The notes beneath the pieces are model-generated. The model was given only the letters and a program-made list of their open reading frames with translations, had not been told where the DNA came from and ran no database searches. The position numbers and the translations under genes were made by a program. Below are positions 45,579-55,249 of a stretch of 64,000 nucleotides of DNA, one piece after another. The DNA comes from Strongylocentrotus purpuratus (taxonomy: Eukaryota; Echinodermata; Echinoidea; Camarodonta; Strongylocentrotidae), in assembly GCF_000002235.5 (NCBI RefSeq), contig NW_022145609.1, forward strand, positions 29,597,153 through 29,661,152, read 5' to 3'. Numbering within the stretch: the first letter of the stretch is position 1; each line of letters opens with the position of its first letter.

Positions 45579-45760
45579 AGGTGATCTGCCGCGTGGCGTA
45601 GCAGAGCACTAGTCCTATTGATTTCGTCAGAATCAAAAACAAAATTATAGGTGATCCGCCGCGTAGCGTTGCAGAGCATATTTCCTCTTTTAGGTGATCT
45701 GCTGCATAGCGTAGCAGATTGAATTCTAGAGCCCCTATTGATTTCGTCAGAATCTATGTC
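45579..45760. repeat. Tandem repeat of GTGATCYGCYGCRTRGCG units
   Basis: Three copies of AGGTGATCTGCCGCGTGGCG-like sequence (45579, 45648, 45693), with TATTGATTTCGTCAGAATC twice (45617, 45738). Lies in the TLR upstream region. Confidence 0.75.
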
Positions 45761-45955
45761 CCCCCCCCCCCCCCCTTCTTTACGTATGAATTTTGTTCGC
45801 TTCATATCTCATGAATGACATGTGCCATATGCATGATTATTGATGCTTACGAAGAGGTTTTCTATTAGTGATGTGTGACTTCATCTAGGTGCCGTTTTGG
45901 GAATTTACCATACTTCCATCATACATTGTCATTTCTGCATGGTATCTTATATGCA

Positions 45956-46143
45956 CAGGCGCGTACACAGAGGGGGGAGGGGTTAACCCCCTCAAATTTT
46001 ATTTATGTGTGGGTATGGGAGGATAACCCCCCTCACTTTTTTCAATTGTAAAAAAAATATTTAAAAAATGACCTTACCCCCCCCCCCCCCCCCCCACTGA
46101 ACGAAATATCGGTCGGCATAATTTCTAATTTCCGGGACCCCCC

Positions 46144-46196
<53 letters not shown>

Positions 46197-46342
46197 TGGT
46201 CTTAACCCTACGCCCCCCCCCCCTTCCCCCTCCCGCTTTTATTCAGCGGCTGGCTGAGTCGCTGCTAAATTTTTGGCGCGATTTTCAAATTTAAACCCCC
46301 CCCCCCCCCCCCATTTAAACAAAAATTCTGTGTACGCTACTT
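45956..46342. mobile_element. hAT-like MITE with 7/8-bp target duplication
   Basis: Ends CAGGCGCGTACACAGA and the inverse of CAAGTAGCGTACACAGA, flanked by TATATGCA on the left and GATATGCA on the right. The interior is mostly poly-C blocks and an A run. Size, CAG ends and 8-bp duplication fit a non-autonomous hAT. Confidence 0.72.
46139..46193. repeat. Poly-C/poly-A junction
   Basis: An uninterrupted C run of over 20 bases passes straight into about 29 A. It is one of many long C or G homopolymers between 45.7 and 54.7 kb. Length may be affected by assembly. Confidence 0.85.
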
Positions 46343-46350
46343 GATATGCA

Positions 46351-46850
46351 ACGATTCGGTGTACCGTCACTCGACTCTTATAATCCTTGTCTGAATTTAG
46401 TTTCCTCCCCCCCCCCCCCCCCCCCCCCCCCGTCCCGCGCAAAGCGCGGAAGCCGTGACGTTTCATTGAATAATAAGAGATAGAAGACGATTCGTTGAAC
46501 TGTTTTCGACTCTTAATTCTTGTCTGAATTCAGTTATCCCCCTCCCGCTTTGACGTTTCATTAATTGACTAGAGAAAGAAGATGATTCGTTGTACCGTTC
46601 TCTACTCTAATCCTTGTCCAAATTCAGCCCCCCCCCCCCCCTCCCGCGCGAAGCGCGCAAGCTTTGACGTTTCATTAAAGTATTAGAGAAGAAGATGATT
46701 CGTTGTACTGTTTTCGATTATTAATCCTTGTCTGAATTTAATTTCCTCACTCCCGCGCGAAACGTGGAAGCTTTGACAATTCATTAAATTATTAGAGAAA
46801 GATGATGAGTCGTACCGACTCTTTATCATTGTCTGAATTTTCAAAAATGT
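46351..46850. repeat. Minisatellite, ~110-130-bp units with GCGCGAAGCGCG palindrome
   Basis: Five diverged units. Each has GATTCGTTGTACCG, TCGACTCTTAATCCTTGTC or similar, TGAATTYAG, a variable poly-C run, CCCGCGCGAAGCGCG (degenerate in some), AAGCYTTGACGTTTCATT and ATTAGAGAAAGAAGA. Poly-C length differs strongly among units. Confidence 0.85.
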
Positions 46851-46878
46851 TATTTTGTCCGATAAAAAGTCACAGTTC

Positions 46879-46879
<1 letters not shown>

Positions 46880-46909
<30 letters not shown>

Positions 46910-48620
46910 GCAGTTTTATCTTGATTTATTTTGTTTTGCGGATGCACAAGTAATTTGGAATAGCTTGGTTATTGAACGTAAGGATTGTACATAGCAGGAT
47001 ATATTGTTTGCTAAACCCTTAGATGAAAAGATAAATGAGTGCATCATTTATTTACCAGAATTACAAAGCATGTTTTCAAAGATGAGATACTTAACTATTA
47101 ATTGAATTTGTTGGAACTGCAATTAAACCATTTATTACATTATGATATACTTAGTTATTATGTGAGTAACGTGTTATTGTTGAAGACAGAAAAAGTTAGT
47201 TGGAATTTATTAAAATTGTGTGTCATTGAATTATAGACATTTTTTAAAGCTATTTATAAACTTAGAGGTTAGATTAGGCTTTTTTATTTTTATTATAGAA
47301 GATCTATAGCTCATGCAGATTGATATGATATAGCTTTATCTTTGTATAAAACTGAAACTAAAAGTGTCAGATGAAGAGTGCAAATATCCCTTTGAGCTTG
47401 TTCGTATGCATGATATATGTAAAGAGGGGATAGATCTTTCTAAAAGACCAAAATCTCCTATATTGAGGTTTTTTTTTACATGTGTTATGTCCCTATCAAA
47501 GCGGCAAATCACCTAATAATTGTCTCTGTGATGAATTCAATGTTTAGTTAATTATCTTTACATTTTTTGGCTTATTTTTTTTCTTCAAGATTAGTATCAA
47601 TCTGAATATACATTTATTCGGTGAGGTATTTATGAACAAAATGTGTTTGTTCAGTCATAAAAATGGATATATTCTGACAAAGTATGGAAAATTTGATTTT
47701 AGAAAAAAAGATGCAACCATTGCAAAAGAGGAAAGAAGCCTAAAAGCAGAGCTTGTGTAAGGAACGTTTGAAACAGTTTTTTTTTAAATGTTACTGTACG
47801 AACATCATCATAATAACATTGTTATATGGTCGAGGTATAAGGAAACCGCTCTATGCCAAGTTTGATATTGAAACCCGACTTTCTGACTCTGAATAATAAC
47901 TCTCCAAGTTCACACTCCCAATCTCTGCTAGTTTAGGCAATGAGAGTGATATGAAGTTTTCAGATGGTCTGATCGTTTTAATTTGAAGGAAAAAAGAAGA
48001 GGAAGACTGGATATCCAAATGGTTTACCAAATTTCATTTTACAAAACATTTGCTAAATGTTATATTATCACATTCGGCGAATTTAAGAGAGTTCAAAAAT
48101 TCTGAAGCTAAGTTTTAACGTTAATTAATCGAAGATGTTTTTTTTTTTATTTACATGTAAATAAGCTAGGGTTATACTAGGCTGTAGCAGGTATCAATAT
48201 CTTTAATTCCCATTTCATTTCTGGTTATAGCCTCAGAACATATAGAAATATTATAATTCATCTTTACCTTGATATGGTGTTTCAACTCCTACTGGAACAC
48301 ACGGTAAATAGAGCCTTGTTCACCGAGTCAGCTTTATGCCGTAGAAATGAATCCAAGGGAAACCTTTCTCCGAGTAAATAAAATTGAAAAAAAATTAATA
48401 GACACACCTTAAATTGACGCAATCATTTATATCTACGGCCAAGTGCGTATCACACTTAGCTGTATAGGTTGTACAAAATAATGCTTTAACTTATTTTAAT
48501 TTGAGTCTTTCCTGGTTTCGGTTATCTGGTGCTAATACCTTTTCAATGGGTAGTTTCTGGCTTTGATTGATTATCTGATTATCTTGATTCTCAATCATGT
48601 TTCCAGAGATCAAAATCAGG
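46880..48620. other. AT-rich intergenic, nothing recognised
   Basis: Begins with a (TA)n run at 46880-46905. It is AT-rich with frequent stops in all frames and no domain, SINE or inverted-repeat end that I recognise. An old retroelement remnant is possible but unsupported. Confidence 0.4.
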
Positions 48621-48626
48621 AGGTAT

Positions 48627-48960
48627 GCAGGGGCGTCGCTAAAGTTGGGGGGGGGGGGGGGTGCGACACTCGCCCTCCCACCTATCAGGATCTTGTCGGT
48701 AAAACTGCGCTGCCATCGGGAAAAAAATGAGAAAAGGGGGAGGGGAAAATGAAAGGGAAGGGGAAAAAAGAGAAAAAAGAAATGGAAAAGAAAGAAAGAA
48801 ATGAAAAGAATGGAAAGAGAAAAAAGAAAAAGAGAAAGGAGAGGGAAAAAAGGAAAAGAAAAGAAAGGAAAAGAAAGAAAGGAAAGAAAAGAAAGAAAAG
48901 AAAAGAAAGGAGAAAAGGAAGGGGAAAAAAGGAGAAAATAAAACAAAAGAAACGCGGAGA
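48627..48960. mobile_element. Element end CAGGGGCGTCGC plus polypurine tract
   Basis: CAGGGGCGTCGCTAAAG followed by a G run resembles the hAT-type ends nearby, but no matching far end was found. From 48717 the plus strand is almost pure purine (AAAGAAAGGAAAAG-like) for about 240 bp, able to form triplex DNA. The long K/E/R and F/S/L open frames are artefacts. Confidence 0.55.
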
Positions 48961-49462
48961 TGAAAGAGAGGGGTTGGAATTAGATAGAAAGGGGTTTTGT
49001 TGGGTGGAGTCGTCTCGTCGAGGGAGCAAGAAAGAAACGCATATACAGTGCGTCCCCAAAAAAACGAAACCGAGACTTATTGATGTTTGATCAGGGGCGT
49101 AGACAACGGGGGGGGGGGGGGGTGAGGGGGATGCATCCCCCCACCTCACAAGGTGTGTGGGGGGGGGGGGGTGGCATGTACAATCATCCCCCCAGGTTTT
49201 GGGGAATGATATTTGCTTACTTAATAAGTCATAATGATGATAATAATAGTAATAATAATAATGATAACAATTATAATATTAATAATAATAATAATTATGA
49301 TGATGATAATAATAATCCTCATCATTATTGTAATTGTGTTTATTGTTATTAGCCGCATTCACACGGTGAAAGCCAATTCAGACGGTAAAAAAAAAGAAAA
49401 TCTTACAAGTGTTTTGTGGTTATCTCTTGGTTTGGAAACCACAAGATAACCACAAGATTAAA

Positions 49463-49911
49463 CAGGCGCGGATCTACGGGGGGGGGGGGGTTTAGGGGGT
49501 TTAAACCCCCCCCCCCTTGGGCTGCCCAAAAACAAACAACAACAAAAAGGGGAAAAAAAAGAAGAAAAAAAAAAGAAAAAAAGAAAGAAAAAAGAAAGCA
49601 CGCTGGAGAGAAACCCTTTCAAGTGCAAATATTGTGAGAAGATATTCAACTCATCTGGTAACTTAACCAAACACATGATAACTCTGGATATAACTGTGTA
49701 TTTAACTGTTACTTGATTTAAAAAGACGTTATCATGCACTGCTTTTTATGGTCTCCATTGTGTTAATAGATGCCAGGAAAACATCACTTACGGGGTTCAA
49801 ATAAACACCCCCCCAAAAAAATCGGCTCGCCGCTTCGCGGCTCGTGGACGATGGTCCGCACCGTCATTATTGGTCACCCCCCCCCCTTAGCAAAAAGCTA
49901 GATCCGCCCCT
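49463..49911. mobile_element. Nested element, CAGGSGCGGATCTA ends, with zinc-finger relic
   Basis: Starts CAGGCGCGGATCTACGGGG and ends AGCTAGATCCGCCCCTG, which are inverted to each other with one change. No 8-bp duplication is seen. It contains an A/G-rich run, then coding-derived sequence at 49598-49690. Confidence 0.7.
49598..49690 (+). pseudogene. C2H2 zinc-finger fragment
   Basis: Reads a Krueppel-type linker HAGEKPF, then after a one-base frame change KCKYCEKIFNSSGNLTKHM, i.e. CxxC-x12-H with hydrophobic residues in the right places. The second zinc-binding His is lost. It is a piece of a zinc-finger gene carried inside a transposon. No flanking fingers are visible. Confidence 0.75.
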
Positions 49912-49959
49912 GAGTCATCCCCCCAGGTGTACGAACCTGTCTACGCCACTGTGTTTGAT

Positions 49960-51200
49960 CATAACTTAATCACAATTATAATTAATAAATGACACATATT
50001 TGTAAAGCTGAGACCCTCCTCTTTCATTTGATGCAACTCATATAATGCATATTCCACGCATGCGTGATTAAAAACAGTTTGGAGAGAGGAAACAAAAAGT
50101 CCTTTTTAGGGCGGTATCTGAATTTCAAAGAGAAGATCACATTTCTAGAGCTGCGGGGAAAGAGAGGCTGCAACCCCCTTTCGCATTAACTGCATGTGTT
50201 ATGAAATTACATTTGAATCCTTGTGGAGTAAATAAACAAACAGCTTGTGCCACAACCATGAATGCAATTAAAACTTCCATTTCTTTGGAATTCCAGAACA
50301 ATTTGACTCTTGTGGTACTATATGTGTTTCATGACTGTCAAAATATATTAAACTCTTTAAAAAAAAAAATCTTTGCATATTTATATTCATGAATGACTTT
50401 ATCACTCTCGTTCGCTTACAAAATAACAACGTGCTTATATTACTCGGTATTACATTATTACTATGAATACAATACAAATATAAGTCTCGTTTTTTGTACA
50501 AACTACTATAAGAAGCAAAGCCGTCGATTCTTGTTCATTGTTGGGGATGAATTATGTTAGTTAAAAACCCTTCATAGGATACTCAGCCCAGATAATCAGA
50601 GGCTACTGCGCAAAATACTATTCTGATAGTGATTGAGGCCCTATACTATTATTTAAGATTCGAATAATAGTTATAACCTATGAAACAATCATGTGAGAGC
50701 ACTTATGAAATGTTAAGAAAAATACAGGATCTGTTATTAAACCTTAATTCCCATAGTTTATTTTCAGTCCAACAAATCTGCAAGTTAATATTTTGTAGGA
50801 ATCTTTGATAAATACAAACATCCATTTCAATCACCTTACAGTTGTCTTATAATGAAGAAGGCAGTTTTGCTCGGCTGAAAGCTATCCGTATTAACATGTA
50901 GACGTATATTAGATCTTAAACCAAATCCCTATTTAAAAAAAAAAAATTTGCTCCCGAAAATCCGAAAAGTCACTCATTGGGGGGGGGGGGGGGGGGGTTG
51001 GCACGAGCTGATGCCAAAATAGGGCAGAATAAGAGTTTTGAAGCGGCCCCTCTATACCGTTAATTTAACATTTGACTGTTGGGCATATAGCTTCTAAGGA
51101 CATCCAAAATAATGTGCCCTTTTCAAATTTCTCACTAAAGAGTGATGACCTTTGTAGCGCAGGGGTTGTTTCAACGTTTAACTTAGAATCCGCGGCTCGG
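49960..51200. other. Intergenic with a long poly-G run
   Basis: AT-rich with no recognised gene; an uninterrupted G run of about 19 lies near 50980-50998 next to an A run at 50936-50945. Confidence 0.4.
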
Positions 51201-51206
51201 GATTTT

Positions 51207-51730
51207 ATGCGACCCCCTCTAGTCAATAATGTCTCCCATGCCTTCTGGAATGACCCCCAATCTCACGATTACAATTCTGCTCCTCTTTGTAGGAGCCGCG
51301 CGCAGCTTTATCAGGAGTGATTTTACTTGAACCTCTTTTTGATAAGCCTTAGAAACATTGTTTTTAAGCGCATTATAAATATAATGTATTATTATTATTA
51401 TTATCATAAATATAATATGCTGGATTCCGACCCAGATTGCACTGATGATAGAATGATCATCTCCAATACGCTTGCAGTTCACTTCCCACTCCTCCTTATT
51501 CCCTTATTCATCGTTGCATCGCTGTCATTTACGTATGACCGGCCCCCTCCTCAATGACGGCTCCCAAGCCTTCGGGAATGACCCAAATATTCTGCCACTC
51601 TTTGGAAGGGCCGGCTGGCCGCAACCTTTTCAGAAGTGCTTTTACACTAACCTGTTCATTCACTACGGCTTAACATAAACATGCCTGCTCAGTAATTTTA
51701 AATAAGCTGAATTCCGACTGAGTTTTGCAC
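51207..51730. repeat. Diverged direct duplication, ~330-bp period
   Basis: Blocks at 51207-51443 and 51536-51730 share in order GACC...CCCCCTC, CAATRAYG-CTCCCA-GCCTTC-GGAATGACCC, CTCTTTG-AGG, GCCGC, TTTATCAGGAGTG or TTTTCAGAAGTG, CTTAACAT or similar, and CTGRATTCCGAC. The first copy has an (ATT)n insertion. Confidence 0.7.
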
Positions 51731-51757
51731 AACCTACATTACAATACGGTCAGCCAC

Positions 51758-52031
51758 CCCCCCCCCCCCCCTCCCCAGTTTTTCCCTTATTCGTCGTAAC
51801 TGTCAACCCGGCTTCTCTTTTCTTTAGACTATCTCTTCTTCTTTTTTTTTTCTCTCTCTCTCTTTCGTTTCTCTTCTTTTCTTTTCTCTTCTCCTTTCCT
51901 TTCTCTTCTCCTTTCTTTTTTCCTCTTCTTTTCCTTCTCCATTTTTGCTTCCTCTTATTTTTTTTGCGCCGCCAATAGAGGGGCCATGGCCGCTTCGCCC
52001 CCCCCCCCCCCCCTCCCTGGATCCGCCACTG
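51758..52031 (-). mobile_element. hAT-type element end with pyrimidine tract
   Basis: On minus it begins CAGTGGCGGATCCAGGGAGG followed by poly-G, GGCCATGGCCCCTCTATTGG and a long purine tract. Such ends are common in marine invertebrate hAT derivatives. The distal boundary is unclear (perhaps the C run at 51758). It stops 169 bp before the RCL1 start codon. Confidence 0.55.
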
Positions 52032-52079
52032 CAAGTCAAGTATTATGCATAGAAAAATAATCATCAACCCAAGTTTGAG

Positions 52080-52199
52080 TCTGCGTGACTCTGATTGGTT
52101 CAAAGTGTACGCATACTGTACACGTTGGATCATGTTTAATAGCGCCATCTACAGGAAAATTTCTTATAGTACACAAACTTCTCACGTGTGAAATCGAAG
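52080..52199 (+). promoter_or_regulatory. RCL1 proximal promoter region
   Basis: Immediately upstream of the ATG: a CCAAT-type GATTGG (52092-52097), a YY1-like GCGCCATCT (52142-52150) and an E-box CACGTG (52183-52188). Motif matches only; the start site is unknown. Confidence 0.4.
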
Positions 52200-54961
52200 A
52201 TGACTACCGAGAGTGGAATTCTGAAGTATGAGGGTTGTAATTTCTTCCGTCAACGCATGGTCCTTGCAACCCTCAGTGGAAAGGCTATCTGTATCAGTAA
52301 AATCAGGCATAAGGATGATGATCCAGGACTAAAAGGTAAGATCACGCCTGACCTTATCGTGTGAAGAACCACGGCCTCATTTACAACGTTCCCATAGGTT
52401 GATTTTCATGTTTGTACATCACTCATCATTCATGCTCAGTTAGTCAGTGAGATTGATTTTTTTTTAGACGCCCTCTAATGATTATCAAAACTCTCAAACA
52501 TGATAGAACACATCTCACCAGAATTCACTTAAGTGACGATCTATGACACCTAAATAGCAGTATGATACAATCAATTCAACTCGGTGAATGGTCAATGTTG
52601 GAAACAATTTTATTTTATTTTAAATCGGAAATCTATCCTCAATCCCAGTGAGCAGTTGGGGCGCTGGTCCGAGAATGAGGATCGTCCGTGTAAACGAGGA
52701 TATCCTTGTATATGTGGACAAAATGCTTCTTGAAGATAGGGATCAATCATATTTTTCTTTCGGGTTCCCGATCTACGCGCTTGCGATGCTAAAAATGGAT
52801 TCCGCGTAATAAAATACCACCAGTTCATCGTCTACCTATACTTATATAGGTTGTCCGTCATCCAGAGGATTTATCGCTCATAACGTGAAAGTCTCTGTAC
52901 AAAGTCAATGTAAAACGGATCAAGAAAAATCCTTGTGGAATCCGTTTTTTTGCATCGCCAACGCGCGGATCGGAAATTGGGCCTATGAATGAGTATAGAG
53001 TTATCCTTTTCATACATAAATTTGTGTTCTTTTGCCAGACTTTGAAGCAAGTTTCATCCGTCTCCTGGACAAGATTACCAATGGATCATACATTGAGGTC
53101 AACCAGACTGGTAAGAAATAGTAAAACCTTGTTTGCAGCGGCTTCCTTTAAGATGACGTTAAGTGTAATATGCTTCACATTTCTGTTTCATATAAAAAAA
53201 AATTTAGTGCTCACTATCATTCCTGGTTAAACTCTGACTTACTCACCAAAATGGTAAAGGTTCTCATCCTAAATGGTCATGTGGAATATCTTGTCTGATT
53301 GCAGGAACCCAAGTGCGTTACCAGCCTGGCCTGTTGATGGGTGGTACCTTTGATCATGATTGTCATGTCCAGAGAGCCATAGGGTACTACATGGAAGCCC
53401 TCGTATGTCTTGCTCCGTTCGGTAAGAAACCGGTCAAGGCGGTCTTAAGAGGAGTGACCAATGACCAACTTGATCCATCGGTAAGTAGAATTGTTGCAAG
53501 CTTACGGTGGGTTATTTAATGCTTGTGGCAGGACCAGGGGGGCGTTTCACAAAACTTGTCATCAGTGACAAATGACAGTTTTTGTTATAAGCTACTGAAA
53601 TCCTTGCTTCTGATAAGTTATCAGCAGATTTGTCACTGATTTTTGTAATTTGTCATTGAAAAAAGGCTTTGTGAAACGGGGCCCAGGTTTAGACTCGATA
53701 CGATACATCCATAGCAGTGACCAATTTGATATGCTAGAACCAATGCTAGAAAGGAATGTGTATAGATCTAATTAGTTCAAACATAAATTTCTGATTCTGT
53801 AGAGAAAGTACATGTTTGTAAGTAAATGGGACTGTTCATTTTGTACCATAAGCATGTTCTGCATCTGTTATTTCAGCTTCGATTTATTTAAGATTTAGTG
53901 ATCTATGTTTAAATAGAAGGTTATTCTTCACGTACCCTTTATTGTCATTTTTAAAACTTCTTTAGTTCTGAGGTAATCAAATGATATAGACCTTAAGTTA
54001 ACATAAGGAGTGAAGAGCATATTCAGACTTAAAAGTGAGAGTGTCTATGATCCTTAATCTAAGTTGTCTTTTGTTCTTTCTTTCAGGTTGATGTGATCAA
54101 GGCAGTGACATTCGCTGTTCTCAAGAAATTTGGAATCGATGAAGGATTAGAATTAAAGGTAGGTAGAGACAAGTCTGTAAAATTAAAATGTGTAAGTACC
54201 TATACATACATTTTGATTTGATTTGATTTGATTTGATTTATTGGTTTCTGCATCTTTTTTTTCTTTTTCATCATACATTTTCATGAACATAATATGGTTT
54301 GATACAATATTTTAAGTGTATATAATTTTATACAGATAATAAACAAAATTAAACAAATATATTGAATGCATAATTAACATACATTAGATGCAGGAGTGGT
54401 ACAAAAATAAGCAGAGTAACTTGACATGCTTCAGTGACACTAGATAGCATTATAGCGTGAAAGCAGTTTACTTTATATACATCAAAAAATTATTCTCTTG
54501 ATAATGATTTATTGATTTTGCTGAGGGTGGATACATGAATGAATGAAATTCAAAATATTTGCTTTGTTTTTTTAAATTTGATTTGACAGAGTAACAGTAA
54601 ATTGACAAAAATATTGGTTATACCCTCCCCCACCCCCCCCCCCCCCCCCCCCCCCCCCCCTTCACCCCAAATTTTGATATTACATTTCTTGTACCTTCTT
54701 ACATTAGACTTTTTTAATTTCCATTTTCACCTATTTTAAACATATCTCAAGGAAACAATACCACGTAGAATTCTATTTTTAACTTGCTTGCAGGTGAACA
54801 GACGAGGGGCACCCCCTAATGGTGGGGGAGAGATACTGTTCAGGTGTCCTATCATACGTAACCTTCGACCTCTCCAGCTCACCAAGCCAGGCAAGATCAA
54901 GAGGATAAGAGGCGTAGCGTATCCTTTCACAGCGATCAAAATATTCTATAAATTTGAGAGG

Positions 54962-54995
<34 letters not shown>

Positions 54996-55207
54996 ATACC
55001 AATAGACAGGTAGAGAGTGAGATGTAGACAGCCAGATATTTTGTTCACAATATCCTTTAGTATGTTTAAGGGAGAGAAAGGAGGGGAGGGACAGGAATTT
55101 CAGACAGGCAGATGGGGAGAGAGAGATGGACTACATGATTTAGATTGAATATTGTTTTCACAGTTACATGACAGATTTTCAGAGTCGATCAGAGCAAAGT
55201 CGTGTTA

Positions 55208-55249
<42 letters not shown>

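Larger units (their letters stand above)
49092..49951. mobile_element. hAT-like element with perfect 8-bp target duplication
   Basis: Flanked by TGTTTGAT at 49084-49091 and 49952-49959. Ends CAGGGGCGTAGACA and TGTCTACGCCACTG fit the hAT CAGNG rule. The interior includes poly-G blocks, an AAT/ATG microsatellite (49230-49340) and a second, nested element. No transposase; non-autonomous. Confidence 0.88.

Noticed and set aside
46880-48620. Degenerate retroelement
   Set aside because: No RT, endonuclease or tail motif could be read in any frame.
48491-49149. 151-154-codon Phe/Ser/Leu-rich minus-strand frames
   Set aside because: Translation of the polypurine/polypyrimidine tract; no domain and no coding signal.
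51758-52031. Complete hAT element just upstream of RCL1
   Set aside because: One end (CAGTGGCGGATCCAGG) is clear, but no inverted partner or target duplication was found, so only an element end is claimed.
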